A stretch of DNA of 64,000 nucleotides from Gigaspora rosea (lineage: Eukaryota > Glomeromycota > Glomeromycetes > Diversisporales > Gigasporaceae). A model generated the notes under the pieces. It was not told the DNA's origin and did no database searches. It saw nothing but the letters and a program-made list of their open reading frames with translations. Below are positions 1-12,598 of this stretch, one piece after another; positions within the stretch are counted from its first letter, which is position 1; the number at the start of each line of letters is the position of its first letter. The stretch covers positions 195,143 to 259,142 of the forward strand of contig QKWP01000211.1 of assembly GCA_003550325.1 (NCBI GenBank), read 5' to 3'. A program made the position numbers and the translations under genes.

Positions 1-94
1 TTTTTTTGTATTTTTTTTTATTTTATTTTTTTTTTTCTTTTTTTTTAAGTAAAACGCCATGGCGATGGGTCGTCATAAAATAACGCCCTTTTGA

Positions 95-355
95 GAAAAT
101 GCGATTATTTGTTGTAAACCTAAATTTTACCTCTTGATTTTTTTGTTTATTTTTAAATATCGATTACTGAATAAACAATGTCATATGATTATGAAACACT
201 GATTGACCAATCTAATTTAATTGAGTCATCAATCTTTGGTTGTAAATCTATTTTTAGAACACAATCGTTAAAAAATTGGTTTAACATTCAAAATAAAAAA
301 TCACGATAATTTATTATATCAACATAGGTAAAAAGTAACATACATGTGGATAGAA
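95..355. repeat. Dispersed repeat, copy 1 of 2
   Basis: This ~260-bp stretch recurs in the same orientation at 52355-52620. Shared blocks include the string ACTGAATAAACAATGTCAT, then CTGATTGACCAATC and AATCTTTGGTT, then a shared TTTTTAGAAC, in the same order and spacing. The copies differ by scattered substitutions and a few indels. I see no terminal inverted repeats or coding frame in it, so the class is unknown. It is probably a piece of a larger transposable element. Confidence 0.75.
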
Positions 356-1700
356 ACCAGCGCTTTAATTTATCAAAGTCTCAAAATTGTTAAGAGGTGT
401 CAAAGGCGGGTTTTCCAGTCCACAACCCAAATAACCAACTAGAATATCCAGATGGTTGCAATAATTAGATCATGTATATATTATCAGAATCTAATAGACG
501 TTTAGGAAAAATTATGTTGGATAATTCTATCTATACATAATATCTAGCATCAAAGTGTACTAATTTCCCTGCTCCTGGTTTCGTGCAACTGCGTTGCGCA
601 GCTACTTATTAAGAGCTGTGACATTTTAATAAACATAATGCATCAAAAATTTGTAATACGATAGTTAAAATATTCATTTCTTATAGTGTTGACACAGTGA
701 GTTATATCGACATTTTATATTAAATTTTTGAAAAAAAAGTCAGTATAGAAAGATTTTATTATGAAGCTGTTATATCCGGATGTTGGTATGATCAGAATGA
801 CTTGTACTGTATTTCAAAATGTCGTGCCTAACTAAGAGATTATAAGAGATTAATTTTTAAAATTAAACTTTTTAGACTTTTTGAAGCTATAAATGATATT
901 TGTAACGTTTTTACTTGTATAATTTTAAAATGTACTTTAAAATGCATAAATAAGTTACCCGGATGAATGATTTGCATCAGCTAATCAGACGGAATTTCAG
1001 TTTATGATAGTTAATTTTAGCCGGTTTTTCATCGACTCTGTCGGGATTTTACCTGAAACCGCATTCATTCATTGTAATACTATACAATGGAAACTAAACT
1101 CTTAATTTTATCTGAGGATCTAGAATTCTCAAACCGCAAAATTGCCAATAAGTGCTTAACACGTAGCAACTTTTCTAGGCATGTGCCGAAACTTAAAATA
1201 AGCCGCTGCTGAATTTGGCTGTGTTAATTGATCTTTATTCTATATTAAGCGTATGAGGCTTTTAGATTTCTTGTACCATACATACTTGTAACAATAACAT
1301 AAAATTACAAATACAGACGGGCAAGAATAATGAGGCTTAAATCTTTTCTTTCTCAAATACAACACAAAATTAATGGCATCAAAAATATTCATGGGCGATA
1401 TGACCGAATAAATGGAAAATAGTCTTAATAATTTAAACCATGAATTTTATTCCTTATACCTCTGCGCACTTGTGAACCGATATTAGTACGAAAAGTCAAT
1501 CCTTATTCTTTGGCAAGAGCCATTTTTGTTCGAACAAAGCCCATCATTTCTAAATATTTGTCGTCTCCTGACGAAAACGAATAATTCGTTTGAAATAAAT
1601 ACTATTTGATTATGCGAAATTTATAAAGGTACTTTATACATCTTACTTAGAAAGTAAGGTTCGAAGAATCACATAATGAATTTATTATTTAAATTATTTA
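356..1700. other. No gene recognised
   Basis: AT-rich sequence with stops in all frames. I see no protein similarity, no RNA gene and no clear repeat structure. Confidence 0.6.
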
Positions 1701-3587
1701 TTGAGAATGTGCTATTTTGCATTTATTTTCTTCATACTGTATTTTCTTGATTATGAAGTCAATTTGGAGATGTTTTATTCGTTAGGGCAAAGTAAGAACT
1801 TTTTCACGACTCCACACACCGAAATCTGCTCTTTATTGAAAATTTGGCAAAAAATGTTACGAATACTATTGTTTCGAACCTGACATATTTTATTCTGAAT
1901 ATGGACCACAATTTTTTCAAATTCTTATATGTATTATTAAAAGACAAGTGCAACCTATGTAATTTAGCTTTCCACGGCATCATTTCAGCTTTAAAGTCAA
2001 AAAACTCATTACTAGATAATAGAATAGAGTTTAAGGTACTTAAAAATTGTAAATTCTTCGTATGAGGTATTGCAGCTATCCGGAACTGTTGAAAGTATTT
2101 AATTAAAATGAACACTTTATAGATAGTTGGTTTACAGATTATATGTTTCAATTACTACAACAACTAAATCTCGATTTTGAAGAATTTTTGAAGAATTTTT
2201 ATTACTAGAAGCACTTTTATCTGCACTAGCAGAGGGTCACGAAATCCTCAGGAGGCAACTCTCAGCCTCGACCCAGTCAATATGAGATTGAAGAAGAACA
2301 GCTTAAAACATTATCCGATAATTGAATTGTCTTATTGCGTTTCTGACGAAGTTGTTTTCACTCCATTAGGAGACAACATTATATTTCTACATTTCAAGCA
2401 TTCGGCTTTCCACACAACACCTAGAACTTGTAACTTTACAAAAATTTCAATTCCTCACGTTACGATATTATAATTACATATTCGAAGAAAACAGTCATGC
2501 AATTTGATTTAGATGTTAAATATATAATTACATTTTGGTCACCATTTCAATGCACCTTTGGAAAAGTTTTTAATTTATAACTTTGATAATGAGAAAAATA
2601 CTAAGGCGATAATCAAATACTGCAATATATATATAAATTATACATTTTTTTAAACCCTTGACGTTCAATTTTATTTATCAATTTTGCAAGTTTTAATATT
2701 TATTATATGACTACAATTACATGTATCACATGAATATCCTTCGTATCTACATACTTTATTGTGTGTTCTGTTATTGACCAGTAATTTTACCGTGATTATT
2801 CTGTTCTGGGAGGGCTTTTATTGTTTCACCACAGCCCTTCGATCAACATTGCCTTCTTTATTTGTAAGGTCCATCTAAGGACTATGATCAGCGAGGATTT
2901 TCTTTATTTATTAGTTTCTTGTTTAATAAAGTATGCCTTGGCATGTGGTTGATCTGCAGTTGTGGCTGTTGCCCACTGTCATGACTCGAACAAGCGACCA
3001 TGTATATATTGGAATTTGATTTATGCCTGAAATTTCATTCTTCTATTTTTGTACATTGGACTAGAGATGATTTGATTACTCTTGCAAAAAAAGCTATTAA
3101 TCAATTCATAACAGCTAACTGCAAGAGTTAATCATTGGGCACATACATATGATATTTGTATGCTGCTAGTGTAACTAATAATGAGTTTATTAGTTTTATT
3201 CAAATTATCATTGTGAAAAAGAATCATTTATATTTTTAAATGAACTAAATAATTTTGATGCCATAAACTTTCCATCAAAAATACAAAATGTTTTGAAGTA
3301 GAATTATTAATATTTTGAGTAATATCATTAATAGTAATTAATGAACCAGATTAGTATATAAAGTCTATTATTACAAAGAAATTTTTTAAAATAATACTGC
3401 TCAGAATATTACCAAAAAAACAAAAATTATAGTTAAATGGGTTTTGATTTGTTTATTGCTTAAACCAACAATGTTTTCCTTTATAAATTCATTCCTTTTT
3501 CTTAATACCCACTGAAATTGTTTCTAAATTTAAAAAATTGCTAAATTAAAAACATTTTTAAATGCATTCATTATCTATATTCTTTTA
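1701..3587. other. No gene recognised; short chance ORFs
   Basis: Three overlapping open frames of 60-115 codons lie on opposite strands at 1701-2151, and one of 63 codons at 2282-2473. None has recognisable motifs, and the opposing frames overlap, as expected by chance. The stretch 2800-3010 is slightly richer in GC, but I could not assign it. Confidence 0.5.
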
Positions 3588-3757
3588 TCAAAAATCATTA
3601 TTAAATTTTTTTTGCTTATAGACAATAAACATGGGGCAAACTTGGCAAAAAAAAACTGAAGAATGTGCTAGATATGTATAAAATGAATGTAATTTTATTA
3701 ATGTGCAATTTTTTAAACACAATGATTGAAATCATATACATTATATTTAAATCTTCC
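3588..3757. repeat. Direct repeat, copy 1 (partner 4288-4454)
   Basis: About 165 bp shared in direct orientation with 4288-4454. It includes the blocks ATAGACAATAAACATGGG and TGCAATTTTTTAAA, and ends in ATATTTAAATCTT. It suggests a local duplication about 700 bp apart or two copies of one short repeat. Confidence 0.7.
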
Positions 3758-4287
3758 AAGTAATCTTACTTAAAGATTACTTGATTATAAATTTTCCAAG
3801 TTAGTACATTATATTTGAGTTATTACTTCATGCTCTTGGATTATATTTGTAGCATTAAGAAAGATGCCAAGTAATCTCTTTTTCTAGATCATTCATGCTG
3901 TATATGAAATATTATGATATACAGCTTGGATTGAATTTATATAATATACTGAAACTCTATTTTTATTAGACTATTGCATGCTTGTATGTGAATTATTGCA
4001 TTTGTGTATTTGAATAGTTTCAGTAGTTATATTATTCAGAGTGTAGAGAGTAATTGTTATCTACAAGCATTATGTAATATATTTATTAATTCTAAATGTA
4101 ATTTTTTTAAATAGAAGATCTACAAGCGCTTGTTTTCAAAAAAAAAACACAAAGCACCTGAAAATAGAATTATATAATTTCTTACTATTTTGTCAAAGAC
4201 CCTTGCAGAAAGATCAGAAACACTTAGGAGGTTAAGACATCTTTGCGCCAAGAATAATATAAATACTTTAGTAAAATTAATAGAAAA
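3758..4287. other. Spacer between the direct repeats; possible decayed coding piece
   Basis: Mostly featureless AT-rich DNA. Around 4150-4290 on the plus strand one frame reads like a short Arg/Leu/Lys-rich helix (TLAERSETLRRLRHL...), which could be a remnant of an exon. There are stops nearby and no recognisable family, so I do not call a gene. Confidence 0.3.
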
Positions 4288-4454
4288 AGTTTTATCAAAA
4301 ATTATATTAAATTTTTTTGCATATAGACAATAAACATGGGTCAAACTTAACAAAAAAGACCTAGAGAATATGATATATATAAGGTGCATGTAATTTATTT
4401 AATATGCAATTTTTTAAATACAATAATTGAAAACATATGCTTATATTTAAATCT
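4288..4454. repeat. Direct repeat, copy 2 (partner 3588-3757)
   Basis: Second copy of the ~165-bp repeat described at 3588-3757. It has the same orientation and order of shared blocks and differs by scattered substitutions. Confidence 0.7.
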
Positions 4455-5105
4455 TTATAGAATTAGTTTAGCAATTTTAATGAAACAAAATCAATGCCAT
4501 TTTTAATTCTGTATATTAAGCAATATTTTGATATAACAATTTGAGTAGTGATAAACTAAAAAAATATCAAAATTTAAAATTATATAAAATTCTAATATTG
4601 CTTGGTTATTAGAAATATTTTAATATTTCAAATTTTTAAAATTAACTAAATTTTAATATATTTGGTTATTAGAAAAAATTTAAATATTAGAAGTTTTTTA
4701 AAAGTTTTTCTTTATCTATATAAAAAAAATTACTTTTAATACTAGTCTTAATTTTTGCAGAATATAAATAATAAAAGTTGATATTCCTAATTAAAGCTAT
4801 AATATTGTATAAGAACTATAAGTCTAAAATGGGCCAGAACAAAATAGTAAGAACAATTTATAAAAGATCATTCTAACCTTTTATTCTGTGTTCTGCAACC
4901 CTTATATAAAGCCTATACAAAGAGCAAACCTCATATTGTTAATAACCACATTGATAAACTTAAAAAAATTATTTATAAATATTTATTTACTACTAATTGA
5001 ATTTAAAATATGTTTAGAAGTAAACTCTTTCCCATAGATCACTAAACCAAATTCAGAGCTTAGGGAAACAACACAAAATACATAGGAAAACAAACAACGC
5101 TTGCT
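4455..5105. other. No gene recognised
   Basis: AT-rich, no frame or repeat that I can support. The composition changes sharply at about 5100, where the C-rich sense strand of the LINE begins. Confidence 0.6.
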
Positions 5106-5233
5106 TAATTATAGGCCTTGGGGCCTAATTTAATACCTAAACCACAGTTCCTGTTTAGTTGCTGTTCAAAATAACTAAAAGAAAGGGAGATAGCCTTTTT
5201 ACCACACCCCATGTGTTCTCGCACTTCTTTACG

Positions 5234-6130
5234 ATGGCTTCCGGCCAACGACCGACAGAAAATCCTATGGAAGACATTCAACAAACTTCTTTAACTTCGT
5301 TTGACGAGATCCATGCTAACATCAAAGAGGCAATAGACGCACCCACAGGTCCTTCTGCTAAATGTGTCAAGACTCAATACCAACCTCTCCCAACACCACC
5401 TCTCCCACTCCCAAATTTTTGCTCAAAAGTGGTGATTCTAGTTTACTCCCAACAAATCCATCAATGACATCACTACATCAAAACACAACAAGCGTGGGAA
5501 ATTTGATGATCATGCAGACCGATTCGATTCCCACGCTACCTAATGTAAACACTCTGGACCAGTTTCCTGGGAATATTCCCATACCCGATCTTGCCGAACC
5601 ACCCACCAACCCAACCCATGGGCCGACCAACCTGAACAGCAAAATCAACAGATTCTTCCTGACTCTTTAACCAATCCAATCGACCCAGACGCCATGGAGA
5701 CTGAATCCAATGCCACTATTGAACCAGACATACTCTGGAAACTCTACAGCCAAGCACATGCCCCAACCAAAAGGATCAAAAGAACTACTACAGATTGGAT
5801 TACAAAAACCTTAAAGATTACAGCTGGACGTCATGACCTCACATTTGACAGCAACTCATGGAACCATGAAACGATCATTGAGGCCTTTGACTCACCCGAA
5901 AAATTAGAACAATTTCTGTCACACAAACTACTTTCAATACCCACTCGATTCAACATCCCGACACTATTAACCAAAAGATCCAATACATGGACACCGCCTT
6001 CTTTAGATCATTTACTAGAGACAAAAATGCAGCACTAGCACACCAAAAAGAATTTGATTCACTATTCGAAATAGTACTAGAGAAATTTTGACGCCACAAT
6101 GATGTACGATTTGTCAACAAAGTAAACTGC
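5234..6130 (+). pseudogene. LINE ORF1-like region
   Basis: The likely start is the ATG at 5234 (MASGQRPTENPMED...), preceded by a C-rich leader. The frame shifts at least twice (about 5450 and 5620). It continues as a Pro/Asn/Thr-rich segment and then as a mixed helical segment (DILWKLYSQAHAPTKRIKR...) to about 6130. No CCHC zinc knuckle or RRM is visible. ORF1 proteins of LINEs bind the element RNA, and the position and composition fit that role, but the assignment rests on location rather than a motif. It may be the N-terminal part of one long polyprotein, because the next modules run into the endonuclease in one frame. Confidence 0.55.
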
Positions 6131-6399
6131 CAACAGATTTACGAGAAATTGAGAATTAAGTTAGCAGTCGATTACTTATGCAACCTCGACTTCCTATTGC
6201 TCAGACCCCATGACTGTGCTAGACACATCTACTACTATTTAAACTTGGCAAAAATTTCATCCAAACTTACGTTCGAACAAACCCATACTTGCCTTTACTC
6301 ATCGCATGAGGACCTGCGTTACCACTCCCAACTCACTCCCAAGATATAGATGAGGAAATACTCACTGCACTACCATACTCAATTCCATTAGCAGATAGA

Positions 6400-7365
6400 A
6401 GAAACACCAGAGCTATCCTAACATCCCTACGCAAGGTATACAAGTTCGAACAACTCCCAGAGACCTACTTCGAATATTCCATCATACCGTTACCTTATGA
6501 TATCGAAGAACTACACCCCTCGGTCTGTAACATGTTTCCTATCACTGACTGGGAAACGCTCAAATGCCTAGGAAAATATCGCCAAAAATTAAAAGTATAC
6601 TACAGTTTCGAATGGATCCATGCAGAATTTTTCCAACTTTCTGCAGAAAAAGAAAAACTACCTACAACTATACAGGCACTGAACTCCGCAGTTAGACATT
6701 TTTTTCCATGTGACCCCATAGACAACATTTAACTATGCAAATTGGTCAAAAAATTGAGGGAACACTACTCCTTCAAACGCATTCCCAATGACTTCTTCGT
6801 ACAAAAACCAAACTTGCCTGTGGACCCATACCGAGTCAAAACACAACTAAAATACACCTTCCCGATCATCGATGATGGATTAGCCAAAGAATTCATCAAA
6901 GAGATCGAAGGAAATTACAAATTCAACTAGCCTATCCTACTACACTACATGCCTGCGAACCCAACAAATTACCAAACCTACCTAAAGACCACAACCTGGT
7001 CGACAAAGACAAAGTGAACTTAACCATTCCAATTAGGTCCTCAAAGTCACTGGTCGAAACCTCCAGACAACTACGCTCACACTACTACTTCCATTATATA
7101 CCAGAAAGTTGTATTGAAATTATAGACAATATAGACAGAAGACCCAACCTACCAACCAACTTAGAAAAGGCAATCGTGACCATCGCCCAGATTGAGGAAT
7201 GCAAACGCTTACAACTCCCATCAGGGAATACAATGATATCCAAACTACGATCGAAACCTTGCGCAAACACTTCCGCCTCCGCAGCTTCCCTAAATCATTC
7301 ATCCACATACCAGATCACCCACCACTAAGCTGGAACATGTTTGACAATTACTCACCATCCAAATG
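6400..7365 (+). pseudogene. LINE segment with about six copies of an unrecognised 50-60-residue module
   Basis: A pattern close to LRxHYxFxxIPxxF, followed by a few residues and then xLPxx, recurs. It is seen near 6426 (LRKVYKFEQLPETYF), 6580 (QKLKVYYSFEWIHAEFF), 6748 (VKKLREHYSFKRIPNDFF), 6905 (EIEGNYKFN, partial), 7065 (RQLRSHYYFHYIPES) and 7262 (TLRKHFRLRSFPKSF). The copies sit in two or three frames because of indels. The last copy runs in frame into the endonuclease, apart from one TGA. I know of no named domain with this pattern. It lies where an RNA- or DNA-binding domain could be expected, but its function is unknown. Confidence 0.65.
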
Positions 7366-7499
7366 AGCACAACTACCACTTACAGAGAACCTCCTTCTTC
7401 CACACACCTTACCTCCGATTTACAACAAACTCTGCAACCATTCTCCTCAAATACATACTCCTCCTATAAGTGACGAAAATATAAACTGCACACTAACCA

Positions 7500-8240
7500 T
7501 AACAAATTCACAGGCCGAAAAACTTCTTTCACAAACTATTGACACTGGACTCAACATTGCCACCCACAATATATGAGGCCTTTCTAGACTAGAAAAAGCA
7601 CAAAGCTGGATAGATTACTGCATAGAGGCCAACCTTTACATAATCTCGTTGATCGAAACAAAATTAACCAACTCAAGAGCCAAGAACTTGACTAACCCAA
7701 TATATCTCTTTTATACTTCCAATTATGTAAACAACTCACAACCTCACTCTGGACCTGGCCTGGGTACAGCGCTTATGTTCTACAATCAACTCCAACCTTA
7801 CGTCCACAACATCAAAACCCTACCAGGCACTACAATTTATGTCAACTTCTTCTTCCCAAATAACAAAACTCGTATAATCTCGACTTACTTGTCATCTAGC
7901 ACCAACCACCCTCAACTCAACAAATGAACTCAAGAGAAAGTATTGCTTGGTTCTTGGAAGCGAAAAACAAGAACTGGAACACGATCCTCCTTGGCGACCT
8001 AAATGCCAACCAGTTCAGGGACAAGAAATTTCCACTCTTTAATAACCTTAATGCAATACACACAGTCAGCCTACTATCCTTCTACAATATTACGGAACAT
8101 ACCTGGGTAGGACCAAATACCTCCAGTCAGGTTGATGCCATTTGGTTCAACTCGGATCTAATTTAGAACATAGATGAACCAACCGTTACTACTGCTAACT
8201 ATATATCTGATAGTGATCACAAAATTATTTCCGCAACCTG
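7500..8240 (+). pseudogene. LINE apurinic/apyrimidinic-type endonuclease domain
   Basis: Family landmarks appear in order: ATHNI(stop)GL near 7558-7582 (usual N-V/I-R-G-L), IETK near 7650 (metal-binding Glu), LLGDLNANQ near 7990, SQVDAIW near 8130, and a final SDHKII near 8210. These match the exonuclease/endonuclease/phosphatase fold that nicks the genomic target for target-primed reverse transcription. There is a stop at 7574 where Arg is usual, a frameshift near 7925 and a stop at 8164. All key motif residues that I can judge survive, so the decay looks fairly recent. Confidence 0.85.
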
Positions 8241-8867
8241 GCATATAGAAATTTGCAAACAAAAAAAAAACCCCAGCGAAACAAAAAGAAGAAACGAAAA
8301 ATGTATCAATATAATAAAATGACAAAGGAAGGCTAGGAAAACTTTTCTGCTGAAACTGACTTATTACTTTCACAAGCCTTACCTGTAGAAGACCTAACTT
8401 GGGATACCCAACAATTAAACAAGACCTGGAATATTTGGTCGTCAACAATTAAAAGGATGCTCAACAAACATGTCCCATATACTTAAACTAGGCAGAAGAA
8501 GTTCTTTGCCCTATAACTAAAAGCAACCAACCTATATCTAGCACTGAAGTCCATGAACAAATGTTTACGCATACTAATCACTGAATCCTCCAACTGCTGC
8601 CTGAAAACTTGTAATAAACTCCTACATACCGCATCTATTCTTGCCGAGTTGAAAATCAACCCTATGACTCAATTAGACCTAGATTCCCTATCAACAACTA
8701 TTTTCAAATTAAAACAAATCTGTCATACAATTTGGACCGCCCATAATCTGGAAAAATCGCAAGAACAAAGCAAAAAAATCGACTACTACGTCAATAGACG
8801 TTATAATGACTTCAAAGAAAATACGACCAGAATGCTTGACAGCATCCTGAAATGAAAACCAGAACTA
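8241..8867 (+). pseudogene. LINE linker between endonuclease and reverse transcriptase
   Basis: Lys/Asn-rich coding sequence with stops. A 100-codon open piece at 8553-8855 (MNKCLRILITESSNCC...) looks like a helical linker rich in Leu and Lys. No motif is recognised. It is included because it joins the endonuclease and RT parts of the same element. Confidence 0.6.
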
Positions 8868-10592
8868 GTGCACACAGACAAAATAATTCTCCCTGATCGA
8901 ATCCTAATCTACAAAGCTAAAATAAAAGCACATGTCAGATCACACTTCAAAACTTGGACAGAAATAAATCCTCAAAACTCACAATGGGAGAAGGACTGGG
9001 AAGAAGCCTACTCACCCATAGCTGAGATCAACCCCTCAATCTACGACACCCTAATGGATACCATTACACTCGATGAATTAAAAGAAACCATAAACAACAC
9101 TCCTTAAAATAAAGCAACTGGACCGCTAGCTATTTCTAATGAAATTCTACAACAACTCTCTGACCTAACACTATCCCCTCTACTAAAAATCTTTAACAAC
9201 TGCATACGTCTAAAACAGGTACTGCAACAATAGCTAAAAGCGAACATTTGGCCAATACCAAAAAAACCAGAGTATAAATACAATCTCAGCACCACACGAC
9301 CCATCATGTTAATCGATCACACCCGAAAATGCTTTACAAAATTTTAACTACCAGATTAACTTCAACTATAATGAGGCGCGAGATACTCTCTCCAATGAAC
9401 TTTGCGGCCTTTTCTTATCAATCTACACTAACACCGGTTTTACAATTGACACAAATTCTTGAGAATGCTTCCATCAATCAAAAGGAAATTTGGGCACTTT
9501 CACAGGACATGTCAAAAGCTTTCAACTCAGTCCACATCGACACACTAGCCAAAGCACTTCGCCGAATAAAAATCCCGGAAACAATAATCGACCTCCTAGT
9601 CTACATACTATCCAACTGAACCAACCAAGTTATTACTGACCTCGGTTTCACAAAACCTTACTCAGTAATGGATGGAATTGACCAGGAAGAAACCTTCTCC
9701 CCCTGCTATGGAAAATATATTACGATCCCCTTATCTTAACCATCCACAAAAAATTTACTGGTTATTCTAGTAGTATTCAGACTAACCCACCTAAACTAAT
9801 CAACTCATTAGTATGGCATACATGGACGACTCCCTCTAGCTCGCCCCTAATAAACAAACCCTCACAGAAATCCTAGATCTCGCAACTAGCTTTTACAAAC
9901 TAAACAACATAAAAGTCAATCCTTCCAAATCTTTTTTAATTACCAACTCTACGCTTTTTCCACAATCTGTCTGCTTTGACAGTACAATAATCACTGCTCT
10001 CTCTAAAAACATCTCTCTTAAATACCTGGGCGCCTGGTATACGACCAACAAGACCCCTAACCATGTCCAAAAACTTATAATATCAGAGATCAAAACTAAT
10101 CTAAGAAAACTGCATTATGCTAAAATAACTGAAAAACAAGCCGCCTACATCTACAACTATATCATCATACCTAGATTTCAATATCGTATCCTCTCCTCTT
10201 ACCTAAACCCTTCACAACTTACCTCCATCAATAAAACAATAACAAAAACCATCAGATCAAAAGTGAGAATAGCCCGAGGTGTACCCAACTCCTTCCTGAA
10301 TTGCGATACAATATATGCTGTGACCAACATAGAACAAGCGCAATTGACTACTCTTATAACAAATCTACAGCATGGTCTAAACCATTACAACTTTGATAAC
10401 TCATATATAAAAATCCACATCCAACAAATACAAAACGCTGCAAATACAGATAAATCAATCTTAGAGGAACTGCTAGCCCTCACACATCGAGAATATCTAA
10501 CTCACACCGGTCAATTTCTAATAGCAATTCACAAGCTAAACTTAAAATTTACTCAACCATCAACAACTGGCCTATCCCACTATACTTCGTAG
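8868..10592 (+). pseudogene. LINE reverse transcriptase domain
   Basis: RT blocks appear in order: NKATGPLAISNEI near 9108 (usual GPDGI), WPIPKKPEYKYN near 9250, RPIMLIDHTRK near 9299, DMSKAFNSVH near 9508 (first catalytic Asp), and YMDD at 9819-9830 (catalytic pair). These are followed by NNIKVNPSKS near 9903 and the thumb region to 10592. Both catalytic regions survive at the sequence level. The frame changes at about 9330 and again around 9700-9800. Stops include TAA at about 9107, TAG at about 9232 where Trp is usual, and TAG at 9837 just after YMDD-SL. The enzyme would copy the element RNA at the nicked target; this copy is inactive. Confidence 0.9.
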
Positions 10593-10647
10593 AACCTCTC
10601 TCAACCCACTTATACTTACACACCCTAAATGTACCCACCTAAAAGAA

Positions 10648-12385
10648 ATGCTAAATCATCATAATATAAATTGCACAGAACAATTTCTCGATTCTACAAA
10701 CAACAACTTACTTGATTGGACGATCCTCCACCACAACATCAGGAAAATACCTTGTGGAAGAACACCAAAGTGGTTTCACCTAATGCAAGACCTAATTACT
10801 TCCTCCGCAACACCTACCTTAAACATAAACAACTTAAACCTCTTTTTAACTCCTCCTTGGTTACCAAAAAAGAAAAAATGGGTTCTAACCACAACGGTAA
10901 AATATCCAAGATTTTCAACCCAAATCAAAAAACAATATACGGCAAACATTTCCTATATCAAGGAAACCAAATATTAAATGCCTGCGCAGGATGTTCACTC
11001 CCAAACAGGAGCTCACGACACCGATCTTGCTACTTACTATTAGACAAAGAATACATTCATAATCTACAAGTCGACTGTAAACTTACAATACATGCAAACA
11101 TAAAAGATATCAAGCGATCACTGCAACAATTACATCGACAGAAAACAACAATAACCGATACACGACTCACTAGAATACAAAGACCCCTCATGGCATTCGA
11201 TGAACCACCAATAGAAATATGGGAAACACTAGTATCTACCAATTTTAAGAAAAAAATCCTAACACTATATCTCATCTCAAAAAAACTTCAATCGTCCAAT
11301 CAACAAAAAATTATCGCTACTGGTCGAATTGGAACAGATGGGCCCATAATAAGCTGCTACAACAACACCTGGCCCTTGAAAATTACTACTCTCCTAACCC
11401 TACTAACCTTTATAGTTTCTACTACCCACAACCACGCAAAACTAGAATTAATTACTAATAACTCCTTCCTATATACTACCACAACACAAGCTACTGATAC
11501 CCACTTCTTACAATATTTACGACTAGATCAAACACAATGGCCTCACCTACTGCACATGACTGCAGTAATAATCGGTGAAAAGAAAATCAACATCATATAC
11601 AACAAGGAATTAACTATAGTCGACCCTCTCCCTCCTCACCAACTTAATACAACCCTGCAGAATTTCTTATACAACCGCTATACACCTCTCTTGAACGACT
11701 TTGCTATCACTCACTCATTAAAATCAACAATCAAACTTATATACCAAACTACCAACCTTATACAATGGCATAACCAACAAAGAATAAATCTATGGGAAAA
11801 CCACCTAGATGATATCAACTGGGATGCCACTCTAGCGACTATATCATACAATGATAAACCAAAAGCACTATACACCAACCCGGCACTATCTAACTTGAAG
11901 AACTTCAAAGTGAAACTGCTCACGGAAGAATTACCCACTTCACTTCTCCTACCCTTTGTAACCCTAAAAACTACCCAAACTACCTATGCCCAAGATGCTA
12001 CTCAGGACCTGAAGACTACTCCCATCTACTAACCTGCATCTCTAACCCCTTCAACTTCAAAACAGAACTCAGAAGAATCTTAATTGAAACCGCAAGAAAA
12101 GAAGAAAAACCATTGGAAAACCCTGAAACCTTTGTTCAATCCTATCTCGAACTACATATCTCAAAGAAAATTCTGTTTGGGATAATTACAAGAAGAACAC
12201 TAGCCTCTTTTGCTTCCCTATACCTGAAGAACAAACTAACACCTCTACTCCACCACAACATCGCTGAATTCATCTATAAGAAAAATATGGATTCCTTCTC
12301 GCATGTCTCGACACACAGAAGTAGTTCCTCCTCCCCCTCCACTCCCATCTCCAACGATACTGAAAACACTCCCACCAACCCCTAA
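10648..12385 (+). pseudogene. LINE C-terminal region: RNase-H-like segment and CCHC-type finger
   Basis: Two overlapping frames (10648-10977 and 10716-12032) join at about 10960 to give one polyprotein tail with a Cys motif CAGCSLPNRSSRHRSC near 10984. Then comes an RNase-H-like start (ATGRIGTDGP near 11319) whose later acidic residues look lost: ITNNS stands where a T-D-S motif is usual. After a frameshift near 11940-11990 the tail shows LCPRCYSGPEDYSHLLTC near 11980-12036, a Cys-Cys-His-Cys finger common at LINE C-termini. The end is TAA at about 12383, after a Ser/Pro-rich tail. The RNase H call is weaker than the finger call. Confidence 0.65.
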
Positions 12386-12598
12386 CCGCATAAATACCGC
12401 AAACAATCTTCGCCCAAACTACATACTCAAAATCTAGAGGTCTACGACCATTCTAGTAAAGAATTAGGTCAAGAGTAAAGTAGCTCTTACCTCTACTTCA
12501 TAATAGATTAGTATATTCCTACATGTAACAAATATATGTATAATTTATAAATCTAATAAAGTATTAGAGGATAGGCCTCTCTTTAAAAAAAAAAAAAA
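12386..12598 (+). other. LINE 3' UTR, polyadenylation signal and poly(A) tail
   Basis: An untranslated segment of about 200 bp ends with CTAATAAAG near 12553 (polyadenylation-type signal) and a run of about 14 A at 12585-12598. The A run marks the 3' end of the retrotransposed copy. Confidence 0.75.

Larger units (their letters stand above)
5106..12598 (+). mobile_element. APE-type non-LTR retrotransposon (LINE), decayed, ~7.5 kb
   Basis: The element is C-rich and G-poor on the sense strand, unlike its AT-rich flanks. In order it encodes an ORF1-like Pro-rich segment, an unusual repeated module, an apurinic-type endonuclease, a reverse transcriptase with YMDD, an RNase-H-like segment and a C-terminal CCHC-type finger. 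It ends in an AATAAA signal and a 14-base A run at about 12585-12598. This domain order is that of APE-type LINEs that carry RNase H (I/Tad-like groups), but I cannot place the clade. Many frameshifts and stops make it inactive. The 5' boundary is set only by the composition change, and I could not find a target-site duplication. Confidence 0.85.

Noticed and set aside
1804..2151. 115-codon minus-strand frame
   Set aside because: No motif, atypical composition, overlapped by plus-strand frames of similar quality.
2970..3010. GACTCGAAC-like string resembling a minus-strand tRNA T arm
   Set aside because: No acceptor or D arm at the right distance; stems do not pair.
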